Shown: positions 23,536 to 32,567 of the stretch, piece after piece
How the letters are laid out: each line of letters starts with the position of its first letter
How positions within the stretch are numbered: position 1 is the stretch's first letter
Origin: Candidatus Poribacteria bacterium
GTDB lineage: Bacteria > Poribacteria > WGA-4E > WGA-3G
Length of the DNA stretch: 64,000 nt
Assembly: GCA_022821725.1 (NCBI GenBank)
Contig: JAJEDB010000044.1
Span: forward strand, 1-64,000
Direction of reading: 5' to 3'
Notes under the pieces: model-generated
What the model saw: only the letters and a program-made list of their open reading frames with translations
Databases searched by the model: none
What the model was told of the DNA's origin: nothing
Position numbers and translations under genes: made by a program

Positions 23536-24441
23536 ATGCATAGCGAGCGTGTGAGATGGAAGGATAGATGCGTCCATCGGATAGTGGCTGCTTTCGGATG
23601 GGGGTGCCGTCGTCTTTCAAAAAGGTGGGCACTGCGCCTCGGAAGTGGTATAGGAATGCTATGCTATTATCTTATCAAAAAACGCCGACAGATCGCCCGC
23701 AACAACCTCCAAATTGCCTTCGGCGGCGACCTCACGCACGCCCAACGGACCGCCATTTGCAAGGCGAGTTTCATCAACGTTGGCAAAACCTGTATTGAGT
23801 TCCTCCGGTTTCCCAAACTCAACGCTGAAAACATCTGGCACGACGTTACAGTAGCAGGTGCAGAAAATCTCCATACCGCTTTGGCGGGTGGCAAAGGCGC
23901 GATTGTGTTTCTACCGCATTTCGGGAATTGGGAACTCCTGTCACTCGTCTACGGCGCGCTGATTCCGAATCGTGCGAAAGCCATTGCGTTCCCTCTGAAA
24001 AACGCACCCCTTAACGCTTATATCTGGCGACATCGAGAGCAGATGAGTCTAAAACTGATTCCCCGGAAGCGCGCAATCCGGGAGACCCTCCGCGCCCTAA
24101 AAAACAACGAGGCAGTCGGTTTTTTCGCAGATCAGAACGCCGGTCCAGACGGCGTATTCGTCAATTTCTTGGGGAAACCCGCCTCAGCCGTCCGGGGTCC
24201 CGCTACGTTAGCACTCAGGACCGGGGCACCGCTCCTCTTCTCCCTCAGTATCCGCCAACCCGACGACCGACATCACGTCTATATTTCACCCCCGATTCAT
24301 CCGACACCCTCCCATGACTTTGAAAGAGACGTTGAAACCTACACAACACAGCTGTTGAAACAATTGGAAACATACATCCATAAATATCCAGAACAGTGGT
24401 TATGGCTCCATAACCGCTGGAAAACGCAACCGTATTCGTAA
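23536..24441 (+). CDS. LpxL/HtrB-type lysophospholipid (lipid A) acyltransferase
   Basis: The 301-residue protein belongs to the lysophospholipid acyltransferase (LPLAT/LpxL) family. An N-terminal membrane-associated helix (LGSGIGMLCYYLIKKRR) is followed by RQIARNNLQIAFG, the catalytic HX4E motif in FLPHFGNWELLSLVYG, and the second family motif GFFADQNAGPDGVFVNFLGK. The tail PEQWLWLHNRWKT is diagnostic of Kdo2-lipid A acyltransferases. It would add a fatty acyl chain to lipid A or a related outer-membrane lipid, which points to a diderm envelope. The ATG at 23536 is preferred to an upstream in-frame start at 23434 because AGGAG lies eight bases upstream and the 34 extra residues come from repeat-flanking sequence. 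Confidence 0.88.
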   Translation: MHSERVRWKDRCVHRIVAAFGWGCRRLSKRWALRLGSGIGMLCYYLIKKRRQIARNNLQIAFGGDLTHAQRTAICKASFINVGKTCIEFLRFPKLNAENIWHDVTVAGAENLHTALAGGKGAIVFLPHFGNWELLSLVYGALIPNRAKAIAFPLKNAPLNAYIWRHREQMSLKLIPRKRAIRETLRALKNNEAVGFFADQNAGPDGVFVNFLGKPASAVRGPATLALRTGAPLLFSLSIRQPDDRHHVYISPPIHPTPSHDFERDVETYTTQLLKQLETYIHKYPEQWLWLHNRWKTQPYS

Positions 24442-24449
24442 AAATTGTG

Positions 24450-24478
24450 TTGCATCAATACGCAATCCGTGTTAAAAT
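24450..24478 (+). promoter_or_regulatory. Promoter of the ctpA-type protease gene, TTGCAT-N17-TAAAAT
   Basis: TTGCAT (24450-24455) and TAAAAT (24473-24478) are separated by 17 bp. The resulting leader is ~135 nt and contains the conserved module at 24523-24619. Confidence 0.6.
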
Positions 24479-24522
24479 AGAGAAAACCGTCAAAAAATAG
24501 GGAATCTGTCCTGTCATCATCT

Positions 24523-24619
24523 CAAATACGTAGTCCGTAATGTCATGGAGGACGGATATACGTAAAGGGGCTTCAAACCTGAAATCCGCCTGACCGAACC
24601 GCAAGGAATAATTAAAAAC
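24523..24619 (+). promoter_or_regulatory. Dispersed leader module upstream of ctpA
   Basis: This stretch contains GTCCGTAATGTCATGGAGG, CGGATATACGTAA and CCGCAAGGAATAATTAAAAA, the same three blocks in the same order as 7355-7450 before the second PhyH gene. TCCGT and ACGGA could form the stem of a small hairpin enclosing the ATGGAGG. Only the last block recurs (61786-61800) before rpsH. Confidence 0.5.
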
Positions 24620-26167
24620 ATGAAAAGATACACCTTGTCCTTCATCGTCTTAGTACTTGCTATCGGCATCCCGTTTCTGCTCATTAACCCGAGTGGAAAA
24701 GATGCGATAAGCGGAGACGAACGCGTCACCCGTGTGATGTTAGGTGATGCCCTCACAGCTGCCATCCGTATTGCCGAGAGAAATTACTACAAACCGATCG
24801 AAGACCCGAACGACATGTTCCGCGGCTCCATCAAAGGCGCCCTCGCTTCCCTTAACGATCCATACACCTATTACATCAAACGGCGTGACCACCAACGCGC
24901 TGTCGAAAATCTTTACAATGCCGAATTCGGAGGACTGGGTATCTATATCTACCGCGATCATCGAGGGTTTATTAAGATCTCTAAACCGATTCCACACACC
25001 CCCGCTGCGCTGGCGAATCTCCAAGCAGGGGATTACATCACCAAAATCAACGGTAAACGGATCCATCTCAGCGAAAAAACCGGAATGACCCGGGACGATG
25101 TTATCGACTTACTCAGAGGAAAAGCCGGCACCGATGTGACAATCACCGTCCAACGCAAATTTCTCGAACCTTTCGATGTAACGCTAACCCGTGCGATCGT
25201 TCCGATTCGAAGCGTGAAATCAACGATGCTTGCGGGAAATATCGGTTACATTCAGATATCAGGGTTCATCGGAAACAAGGAAGGCACAGAAGTAGAGTTT
25301 AAAAACGCGCTTGCTGCCCATCAAACCGCCGGTATGAAAGCCCTCATCTTGGACTTGCGGGATAACCAGGGCGGACTCCTGAATGCCGCATATCACATCG
25401 CCGATGCCTTTATTGACGAAGGGCTCATCGTGTCGACCAGAAGCGAAACAAACAGCCAATTCAATGAAGAATATCGGTCAACAGCCAACATCTTGTGTCC
25501 ACCGGATATTCCCCTTGTCGTGCTTGTCAACGAATACAGCGCGAGTGCCTCCGAAATCGTAGCGGGTGCAATTAAGGATACGCGCCGTGGCATCCTCGTT
25601 GGAAAGAAAACCTACGGCAAAGGCGTGGTTCAAAAACGCTATGAACTCCCTGATGGGGGTTCCCTGTCGCTCACGATTTCCACCTATTACACACCAAATG
25701 GCACCTCAATTAATGAGGTAGGGATCACGCCGCAGGTCTCTATTGATCTCGAGGAACCCGACGAGATAGAACAGATAATGCTCAGAAAGGTCGATACAAC
25801 GGATTCCGTCGAAAATTTCGTCACAAAATGGATTGATGATGCCTATCAGAGCCCCGGTGAAATGCCAAAGGATTTCTCTCAACTTGAGCCTGAACTCCCG
25901 AAATTACAGCAAATCCTCACAGCAGAAGAAAACGTCACTGTCAGTATACGGTGGCTGACACTGCGGGCGGAGCGGCTCTTTAATCTATATGTCGGTATTG
26001 ATCAGGTCGTCAATTTAGCCTACGACCGACAATTAGAGGAGGCAATTCGCATCATTAATGCCGATGAAGTTGGAAAGTATCTCACGCCGCCACCAGAAGA
26101 AACAGAACCACCTTCAACGACGCAAGCGAACGTCCCGCTGGAAGATGAGGTTATCACGGAAGAGTAG
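24620..26167 (+). CDS. ctpA: C-terminal processing (S41) serine protease
   Basis: This 515-residue protein is targeted to the periplasm by an N-terminal signal or anchor (YTLSFIVLVLAIGIPFLLI). A PDZ domain (GGLGIYIYRDH to GDYITKINGKRI, residues ~105-180) precedes the S41 peptidase core. The catalytic serine is Ser309 in EYSASASEI and the lysine is Lys334 in TYGKGVVQ. Their 25-residue spacing equals that of E. coli Tsp. Substrate-channel motifs LILDLRDNQGG and SLSLTISTYYTPNG are present. The C-terminal ~110 residues are an extra helical region ending in an acidic, proline-rich tail. It degrades or trims periplasmic proteins. It has its own promoter and leader. Confidence 0.92.
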   Translation: MKRYTLSFIVLVLAIGIPFLLINPSGKDAISGDERVTRVMLGDALTAAIRIAERNYYKPIEDPNDMFRGSIKGALASLNDPYTYYIKRRDHQRAVENLYNAEFGGLGIYIYRDHRGFIKISKPIPHTPAALANLQAGDYITKINGKRIHLSEKTGMTRDDVIDLLRGKAGTDVTITVQRKFLEPFDVTLTRAIVPIRSVKSTMLAGNIGYIQISGFIGNKEGTEVEFKNALAAHQTAGMKALILDLRDNQGGLLNAAYHIADAFIDEGLIVSTRSETNSQFNEEYRSTANILCPPDIPLVVLVNEYSASASEIVAGAIKDTRRGILVGKKTYGKGVVQKRYELPDGGSLSLTISTYYTPNGTSINEVGITPQVSIDLEEPDEIEQIMLRKVDTTDSVENFVTKWIDDAYQSPGEMPKDFSQLEPELPKLQQILTAEENVTVSIRWLTLRAERLFNLYVGIDQVVNLAYDRQLEEAIRIINADEVGKYLTPPPEETEPPSTTQANVPLEDEVITEE

Positions 26168-26220
26168 TTGTCAGAAGTGGAAAGTGCTTAAAGTCTATAA
26201 AGTCCGTAAAGTTTAAAAGA

Positions 26221-26234
26221 ACTTCCTAACTTTC
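26221..26234. repeat. 14-bp inverted repeat flanking the next gene (partner at 28292-28305)
   Basis: ACTTCCTAACTTTC here is the exact reverse complement of GAAAGTTAGGAAGT at 28292-28305. Both sit in A/T-rich tracts built from AAAGTT-like words (AACTTTCTAACTTTAG here, GAAAGTTAGAAAGTTG there) that bracket the membrane-protein gene. The intervals 26168-26340 and 28273-28503 hold nothing else I can name. Confidence 0.5.
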
Positions 26235-26340
26235 TAACTTTAGAACACTTGTAAACTTTCTTACCCTTTCCGATGGTTTCTGATTGCTGAAAGTGAGCGC
26301 AGTGAACGACCTGACGGTTTCCGATAGCCATTCCAAAAAC

Positions 26341-28272
26341 ATGAATTCCAGAACCGCGTACCCACCCGATGTCATCAGGAAAAAAGCACTCATTGTCGGA
26401 CTCATTCTGGTTGTCGTTAACGCCTATTGGGTAGGGATAGCGAGTGAACTCTGGTATGCCGTCTACACACTCGTTTCACCCTTCTCGAATGCGGTTTTCA
26501 CGCTCTTTGTGCTGCTCGCCCTCAACGTCCTCCTTCGTAAAGGCGCGCCGCGTCTCGCCTTCACACCTGCCGAACTACTCCTCATCTACATTATGGTGAC
26601 GATGGTGTCCACCATCTCAGGACACGCCATGATGGCGATTCTCATGGGAACGCTTGCCCATCCCTTCTGGTTCGCAAGCCCTGAGAACGAATGGGCACAA
26701 CTCTTTCTACACCACATCCCCCCGTGGCTCACCGTCCACGAGTTCGAGTGGTTAGCGGGTTACTATGAAGGTGAATCGAGTATCTATTGGGCGGAACATT
26801 TCCGCATTTGGATTCGACCGGCGCTGCTCTGGTCAGGCTTTATCTTCCTGCTCTACGGGTCATTGCTGTGTTTAGGGCTTCTGCTCCGAAAGCAGTGGAT
26901 GGAACGCGAAAAACTGAGTTTTCCCTTAACCCAATTGCCGCTGCAAATGACAACCAATCGCAGTTTTTTCCGGTCCCGCGCCCTCTGGTTCGGATTTGGA
27001 ATCGCCGCGCTCCTCCGTGTGATGGCAGGGTTGCACGACATTTTCCCAGTTATCCCGGCGTTGCCTCCGAACTATCGGCTTGACAAGCACTTCACAGAAC
27101 GCCCTTGGAACGCCATCGGGTACGCCTCAATGTCCTTTAACCTCGCAATCGTCGGATTAACCTACTTCATGCCACTCGACCTCGCCTTCTCGACGTGGTT
27201 CTTCTTCTGGCTGACCCGTGCCGAACGCGTGATCGCAAGCGCAGTCGGGGTCACAAACATCAGCGTCCTGCATCTCAATGATCGTGCTTCGGGAGCTTGG
27301 GTGGGTATCGCCGTGCTGACACTCTGGATGAGCCGTCGGCACTTCGCTCGATTTTTCCGACACGTGATCGGAAGCGACCGCGGAGACGATAGCAACGAGC
27401 CCTTCTCCTATCGAACGACAGGCGTCCTGACCGTGGTGAGTATAGGACTCGTCTTCGGGTTCTGCTATGCTGCGGGTATGTCGTTGTGGGCAATCAGTGT
27501 ATTTTACGCCCTATTTATAGCGTTTGCGATAGCGATAGGCCGCGTCCGGGCTGAACTCGGACCGCCTTATCACGAAGTCATCGGCATCAACCCACGACAG
27601 ATGATGGTGAGCATGTTCGGAACACGGCAATTGGGTGCGCCAAATCTCACCGTAATGACGTTCCTCTACGCTTTTAATCGTTGTAACCGTTCACATCCGA
27701 TGCCGAACCAGATTGAATCCCTTCGGATAGGAGAACGCTCAGGCATGCCCGGCAAAACATTGCTCTTGGGAATGGCACTCGCAATTGCAGTGGGTGCGTT
27801 GGCGACCTTCTGGACGTATCTGCAAGTCGCTTATCACTATGGCGTGTTGGCGCAATGCCAAGGTGTCGTTGGACGCTTCGGTTGGGAGAGCTTCAATCCA
27901 CTTCAGAGTTGGTTACAGCACCCCAAAGAACCAGATGTGAGCGCGATGTTCTTTATGAGTGGTGGGTTCGCCTTCGTGTTTCTCCTTAACTTCCTACGGA
28001 CACGCCTGTTATGGTGGACGCTTCATCCGTCGGGTTACGTGTTGTCAGGCGCATCATGGGGTGGACTCATCTATTTCTGGTTCCCCGTCATGGTGAGTTG
28101 GCTCATCAAGTTTTTGATTCTCCGTTTCTCAGGTTGGCAAACATACCGCAAAGCGATCCCGTTCTTCCTCGGATTGGTTTTAGGGGATTACATACCGCGT
28201 AGTATCCTGAGTCTCATCAGTTTCGCCTTGCACCTATATATGCCATCATCCGGTGCGGGGCACACACTTTAG
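26341..28272 (+). CDS. Large polytopic membrane protein, DUF6785/DUF6784-like
   Basis: The 643-residue product (from the ATG at 26341, MNSRTAYPPDVIRKKALIVG) has a dozen or more hydrophobic spans. Examples are ALIVGLILVVVNAYWVGIA, FTLFVLLALNVLLRKGAPRL, LLWSGFIFLLYGSLLCLGLL and a C-terminal FFLGLVLGDYIPRSILSLIS. Conserved-looking loops include EWEREKLSFPLTQLPLQM-like sequence and FGTRQLGAPNLTVMTFLYAF. This layout matches the DUF6785/6784 proteins common in Planctomycetes and Poribacteria, which resemble oligopeptide-transporter-like permeases but have no proven function. An in-frame TTG at 26284 could extend the N-terminus by 19 residues; neither start has a good ribosome site. Confidence 0.7.
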   Translation: MNSRTAYPPDVIRKKALIVGLILVVVNAYWVGIASELWYAVYTLVSPFSNAVFTLFVLLALNVLLRKGAPRLAFTPAELLLIYIMVTMVSTISGHAMMAILMGTLAHPFWFASPENEWAQLFLHHIPPWLTVHEFEWLAGYYEGESSIYWAEHFRIWIRPALLWSGFIFLLYGSLLCLGLLLRKQWMEREKLSFPLTQLPLQMTTNRSFFRSRALWFGFGIAALLRVMAGLHDIFPVIPALPPNYRLDKHFTERPWNAIGYASMSFNLAIVGLTYFMPLDLAFSTWFFFWLTRAERVIASAVGVTNISVLHLNDRASGAWVGIAVLTLWMSRRHFARFFRHVIGSDRGDDSNEPFSYRTTGVLTVVSIGLVFGFCYAAGMSLWAISVFYALFIAFAIAIGRVRAELGPPYHEVIGINPRQMMVSMFGTRQLGAPNLTVMTFLYAFNRCNRSHPMPNQIESLRIGERSGMPGKTLLLGMALAIAVGALATFWTYLQVAYHYGVLAQCQGVVGRFGWESFNPLQSWLQHPKEPDVSAMFFMSGGFAFVFLLNFLRTRLLWWTLHPSGYVLSGASWGGLIYFWFPVMVSWLIKFLILRFSGWQTYRKAIPFFLGLVLGDYIPRSILSLISFALHLYMPSSGAGHTL

Positions 28273-28503
28273 GGTTGGTTGTCAGCAGTCGGAAAGTTAG
28301 GAAGTGTACGAAAGTTAGAAAGTTGTAACTTCGCAACCTTGTAACTTCCAACTTCTAATCACTGTTTCGCTAACCAAGAGAGTTACAGTTTGCAATCACT
28401 TCAATTTAATTTCGTAATTACTGGACGTGCGATAAATCGCACTACTACAAACGGTCCCGTCAATTACCATATCCCCACAGAAATCAGATGAGGCGTAAAT
28501 CTA

Positions 28504-29538
28504 ATGGCAGCACCCTTACTCACTGTCGAATCCATTACAAAGCAATTTGCCGCTACTCCTGTTGTGAAAGATGTCAGTTTCACGGTGTATCCGGGGGAAA
28601 TCTTCGCGCTGTTAGGACCCAGCGGTTGCGGGAAAACGACGACCTTACGCATCGTCGCTGGATTTGAAACTGCAGACACTGGCACAATCACTATGGCGGC
28701 GCGCACCCTTGCCGACGGGAATACCCACGTCCCACCCGAATCGCGCGGCATCGGCTTTGTGTTTCAGGATTATGCCCTCTTTCCACACAAAAACGTGCTT
28801 GAAAACGTCGCTTTCGGTCTCCGAAAGGTGTCGAAAAAAACACGGCAGGAAAGAGCATTTGCGGTGCTGGAAATGGTCGGGATGACCCATCTACAGTCAC
28901 GTTTACCGCATCATCTCTCCGGCGGCGAGCAGCAGCGGGTCGCCTTGGCACGTGCTATCATCGCACGTCCGAAACTCCTCCTTTTAGACGAACCCTTTTC
29001 AAGTCTTGATCCGGGATTACGACAGTCTACGCGTGAGGAAGTCCGCTCGCTCTTGAAAGCTGAAGGGATTAGCGCAGTGCTCGTCACGCATGCCCAAGAG
29101 GAAGCATTGAGTTTCGCCGAGCGGTTGGGAGTGATGAAAGAAGGCACGCTTGAACAGATCGGCACCCCTGAGAGGGTGTATCGTCATCCGAAAACGGCTT
29201 ATGTCGCAGATTTTTTGGGACAGACGAACTTCATTCGTGCACACATCAGAGACGGGATCGCTGAAACCCCATTCGGGCGTGTAAAAGTGGAGGGTACTGA
29301 GACTGGGAAGGCGCTTCTCTCTATCCGACCTGAATGTTTGACGATGACGACCCCTGACGCTCAGAGCGGGACCCAGAACGGACGTGTCGTGGGACAGGCG
29401 TTTAAAGGGCACGATTTCACATATCAGATCGAGATGGACGGACAACAATACTTCGTCCAGACCGACTACCGTTGCCCGTTTCAGATAGGGGACACGGTTA
29501 CGCTAAAAGCAAAATCGGCAGTAGCGGTCACGCCATAA
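28504..29538 (+). CDS. ABC transporter ATP-binding protein, Fe3+/polyamine importer type (FbpC/PotA-like)
   Basis: This 344-residue ATPase has a Walker A GPSGCGKTT, Q-loop FVFQDYALFPH, signature LSGGEQQRVALARAI, Walker B LLLLDEPFSSLD and switch His in VTHAQEEAL. A C-terminal TOBE_2 domain follows (residues ~240-340, GKALLSIRPE...). The length and TOBE domain fit importers for Fe3+, spermidine or sulfate; the FGLRKV and GTPERVYRHP segments are closest to FbpC. No permease or binding protein is adjacent, so it is an orphan in this window. The 3' end is eight bases from the convergent M28 gene. Confidence 0.88.
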   Translation: MAAPLLTVESITKQFAATPVVKDVSFTVYPGEIFALLGPSGCGKTTTLRIVAGFETADTGTITMAARTLADGNTHVPPESRGIGFVFQDYALFPHKNVLENVAFGLRKVSKKTRQERAFAVLEMVGMTHLQSRLPHHLSGGEQQRVALARAIIARPKLLLLDEPFSSLDPGLRQSTREEVRSLLKAEGISAVLVTHAQEEALSFAERLGVMKEGTLEQIGTPERVYRHPKTAYVADFLGQTNFIRAHIRDGIAETPFGRVKVEGTETGKALLSIRPECLTMTTPDAQSGTQNGRVVGQAFKGHDFTYQIEMDGQQYFVQTDYRCPFQIGDTVTLKAKSAVAVTP

Positions 29539-29545
29539 CTATAAA

Positions 29546-31654
29546 TTACAACATATCCCGGATCTCATCAATCCCTTGAATCATACGTGTGAATGCCTCA
29601 ACCAACCGATCAATCTCCGCATGCACCGCCGCATCATCACCCTTCTCCAGTGCATCGAGTACCCCAGGAAAAACGATCGCCGCGTAGCCGGTATTGAGAC
29701 CGGGTGCATAGATAAGATGCTTAAACCAAGGCCGTAACGGCAAGCCTGTATCACTCGTCAAACGCCGTTCTAATTGATACAATCGTTGGTTTATCTCCGA
29801 AATCTGAGAGAGATCGTCAGAAGCGAGATAATGTGCCAACTCCCGATTGAGTCTCCCTGCCGATTGCTGCCACTCTGTGAGCAGACCGTCTAACTTCTCA
29901 ACATCTTTGGCAATCTTGTTTTTGGAGCCAGAATTTTGCAACAGTTTCAAAGGCGTCATCAGATCTGTCGCATACGTCTCGTAGTCGAAGGGTAAAATAT
30001 CGGCATTGGCAAGCTGCAGGGCAAGCGTGCCCCAGACCTGTGCCATCGCCGCCTGATACTGAAACGCCGGATCACCGAAGTGCTCCACCCAGTAGAAGTT
30101 ATCCTGCATGGCGTGGTACACCCCGTAAGGACCCCCGAACCCCATGCTGACAGCGGGGATCCCCGCATGCCCAACGAATGGCGAATGATCGGAGCCACTG
30201 CCGAGGTTACCGATCTGTGGAATCTCCTTGCCTTGCGCGGTTTTCCAACTCTTGTAGACCGGCTTCAGTGTCCCTGGATCAACGACATTCTGGGTTACTT
30301 CACGCATTAACTCTCGCAGGGATGGCGTTGCACTCACATAGAACCGCCGCCCCGTTGCAGCGATGTCTACATTGAGGTATGCGATCGTTTTCTGTTGGAG
30401 CGTGGTTTTCAAATCCTCGACCCATTCCGTTGAACCGATGATACCGAATTCTTCAGCGTCCCATGAGGCAAAAACAATCGTCCGCTTCGGACGTATCCCG
30501 ACTTTAGCAAGTTCACCTAAACACTGCGCGACCTCCAAAAGTGAGGTCGTCCCGCTGCCGGGGTCTGCCGCCCCATAAACCCAAGCATCGTGGTGGTTGC
30601 CTAAGATTACCCATTGATCTGGATATTCTGTCCCCTCTAAAGTCGCAATAACATTATAGATGGGACGGATGTTATGTTCACAACGCACCTTGATCCGCAC
30701 CTTCGCAGGGCCCGGTCCGATGTGATAGGCAAAAGGCAAACCGCCTTGCCACTCGGACGGAACATTCGGTCCCGCGAGCGCATTTAGAAACAGTTCGGCA
30801 TCTCGATACGCCAAAGGCACTACAGGAATTTCGGGAAGATCCGTAGCTTCGTCAAATGAGAGTCTCTCGGCATCTTGCGTCGCCGCCCAACCGGGTGTCA
30901 GCGGGTCGCTGGCATGCTGAAAGATATATTTCACGGTCCCGCGCTGTATCGCATCATCTGAACGCCACGGACCCCGAGGATAAACATCACCACGCATGTA
31001 TCCATCATCCACTGGATCCGAGTAGAGAATCAAACCGACCGCCCCATTATCGCCAGCAACTTTCGCCTTCACACCCCGGTAACTGCCACCATATCGCGCA
31101 ATACAGATCTTTCCCGCCACCGAGATACCTTGATCGGCGAGAACTTGGTAGTCTGCAGGTAACCCTTTATTGACGTAGATGAGCTCAGCCGTTACATCTC
31201 CATCGGGTGAATAGGCGTTATACCCCGGCACAATTTCTGTTTCATAAGAATCCTTGTCCCATTCCCAACTCGCTTCTTTGCCGACGGCGAGATGCTGAAC
31301 AGGCGAAAGCAGTTCTACATGCACTTCAAGCGGATGCGGAAGATACACATGATATTCGTATATCTGAACCTGTAAACCGTAGTTTTCATATTCACTTCGA
31401 AGATATTCCGCGATCTTGCGGCTATTTTCTGTCCCGGCAAGGTGAGGTTCCTCCGTCAAATACCGCAATTTATGTTGGCATCTTTCCGCTGAAACCAGAT
31501 CTTTAAAACGGGTCTCGTATTGCTTTTGTGTAGCGGTACTCTCCGCGGTGAACCCCCGCATGCCCAAAACATCATGAGCAGAAAGCGCGAACGCAACAAA
31601 AATACAGATACAGCAAAAATGTGGTCTCCACGCCCACCATAGCAGATGCGACAT
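29546..31654 (-). CDS. Secreted M28B metallopeptidase, glutamate carboxypeptidase II/PSMA-like
   Basis: This 702-residue protein begins with a signal peptide (FCCICIFVAFALSAHDVLG). It shows the three-part architecture of transferrin-receptor-like peptidases. A PA (apical) domain lies at ~115-330 (SVAGKICIARYGGSYRGVKA). The zinc peptidase carries GNHHDAWVYGAADPGSGTTS, WDAEEFGIIGSTEWVE (with the catalytic Glu), YLNVDIA and VYHAMQDN. A C-terminal helical dimerisation domain covers ~570-700. All zinc-ligand positions (His, Asp, Glu, Asp, His) are present, so activity is likely. Bacterial members trim peptides or poly-glutamyl compounds outside the cytoplasm. No operon partner. Confidence 0.92.
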   Translation of the reverse strand: MSHLLWWAWRPHFCCICIFVAFALSAHDVLGMRGFTAESTATQKQYETRFKDLVSAERCQHKLRYLTEEPHLAGTENSRKIAEYLRSEYENYGLQVQIYEYHVYLPHPLEVHVELLSPVQHLAVGKEASWEWDKDSYETEIVPGYNAYSPDGDVTAELIYVNKGLPADYQVLADQGISVAGKICIARYGGSYRGVKAKVAGDNGAVGLILYSDPVDDGYMRGDVYPRGPWRSDDAIQRGTVKYIFQHASDPLTPGWAATQDAERLSFDEATDLPEIPVVPLAYRDAELFLNALAGPNVPSEWQGGLPFAYHIGPGPAKVRIKVRCEHNIRPIYNVIATLEGTEYPDQWVILGNHHDAWVYGAADPGSGTTSLLEVAQCLGELAKVGIRPKRTIVFASWDAEEFGIIGSTEWVEDLKTTLQQKTIAYLNVDIAATGRRFYVSATPSLRELMREVTQNVVDPGTLKPVYKSWKTAQGKEIPQIGNLGSGSDHSPFVGHAGIPAVSMGFGGPYGVYHAMQDNFYWVEHFGDPAFQYQAAMAQVWGTLALQLANADILPFDYETYATDLMTPLKLLQNSGSKNKIAKDVEKLDGLLTEWQQSAGRLNRELAHYLASDDLSQISEINQRLYQLERRLTSDTGLPLRPWFKHLIYAPGLNTGYAAIVFPGVLDALEKGDDAAVHAEIDRLVEAFTRMIQGIDEIRDML

Positions 31655-31783
31655 ATTTATTAGCCTTGTGATGAGTCATTACCCCCTATCGTGTGATTGT
31701 TTTATGAGAATCATAACACATTTCCCACGCATTTTCACTATATTTTTCTGCTGCACTTACGCATTGGATTTCCGGACTTTCCG

Positions 31784-31812
31784 TTGACATTCAATTGCGT
31801 ATGTGGTAGTAT
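31784..31812 (+). promoter_or_regulatory. Promoter of the PD-(D/E)XK-like gene and response regulator, TTGACA-N17-TAGTAT
   Basis: A perfect TTGACA (31784-31789) lies 17 bp from TAGTAT (31807-31812), giving a ~115-nt leader to the ATG at 31935. A degenerate family B-like sequence (GCACTTACGCATTGG) lies just upstream. The rest of 31655-31934 holds nothing identifiable. Confidence 0.55.
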
Positions 31813-31934
31813 TTATAATGTGCCCAGTTTTTGGAAAACACAGCCCTATAGGAATTTTGCTTAAGTGTTCCTACAACGTCTCTGGGGCAATTCCTTGGAT
31901 TATCAGCCTCCTACGAGAATAGGATTGTATCAAA

Positions 31935-32540
31935 ATGGCATACAGCGATTTCACTTTAGAATCGGTAGTGACAACCTTTCATCTCGAAAAGGTTGAATCC
32001 ACAGATCTCTTTTCCGAAATAGAACCGGTGCCTTCAAGCGTGGATCTAAGGACAGCATTGGGAAAGAAAGTGCCTTTAGCTGTCGCTATAGGTACAGAGA
32101 AGGCACGGTCAGAACTCATTGTTGCGGATGTTCTTGTCGAACTCCGAGAACACTTTGATCACCGTATTAGCCTCTTTTCAGGCATTGACTTCAGCGTTGA
32201 TGCCGAAACGGGATTAACAGGGGTTTGTGATTTTTTGGTCAGCCTATCACCAGGGCAACTTTTTTTGGAAGCACCTGTCATCACGCTCGTTGAGGCAAAA
32301 AACGCTGAACCTAAGCTCGGATTCGGACAGTGTGTTGCCGAGATGCTCGCTGCCCAACGCTTTAACGCAGAAAAAGGGAACAACATCCCTTGCATCTATG
32401 GAGCCGCAACTTCAGGAACCGAGTGGCAGTTTCTCAAATTGGAGGGTCAGAAACTTCACATTGACATAGCAGACTATCAAATCACCCAATGCGACCAAAT
32501 CCTTGGTATTCTTTCCTGCATGGTCTCACAAAAAGCATGA
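31935..32540 (+). CDS. PD-(D/E)XK nuclease-like protein of unknown function
   Basis: The 201-residue protein resembles a family I recall from cyanobacteria and other filamentous or symbiotic bacteria. It has MAYSDFTLESVVTTFHLEKV at the start, LAVAIGTEKARSELIVADVL in the middle, and a nuclease-like core. The core is GVCDFLVSLSPGQLFLEAPV followed by TLVEAKNAEPKLGFGQCVAE, giving the D-(X)n-E-A-K pattern of the PD-(D/E)XK fold with a conserved Gln in the next helix. The catalytic residues appear intact. No restriction or toxin partner is seen. The next gene, a response regulator, starts 27 bp downstream and is probably co-transcribed. Confidence 0.65.
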   Translation: MAYSDFTLESVVTTFHLEKVESTDLFSEIEPVPSSVDLRTALGKKVPLAVAIGTEKARSELIVADVLVELREHFDHRISLFSGIDFSVDAETGLTGVCDFLVSLSPGQLFLEAPVITLVEAKNAEPKLGFGQCVAEMLAAQRFNAEKGNNIPCIYGAATSGTEWQFLKLEGQKLHIDIADYQITQCDQILGILSCMVSQKA

Positions 32541-32567
32541 ACTACCTCCAGCATAAGGCAAATTTAA

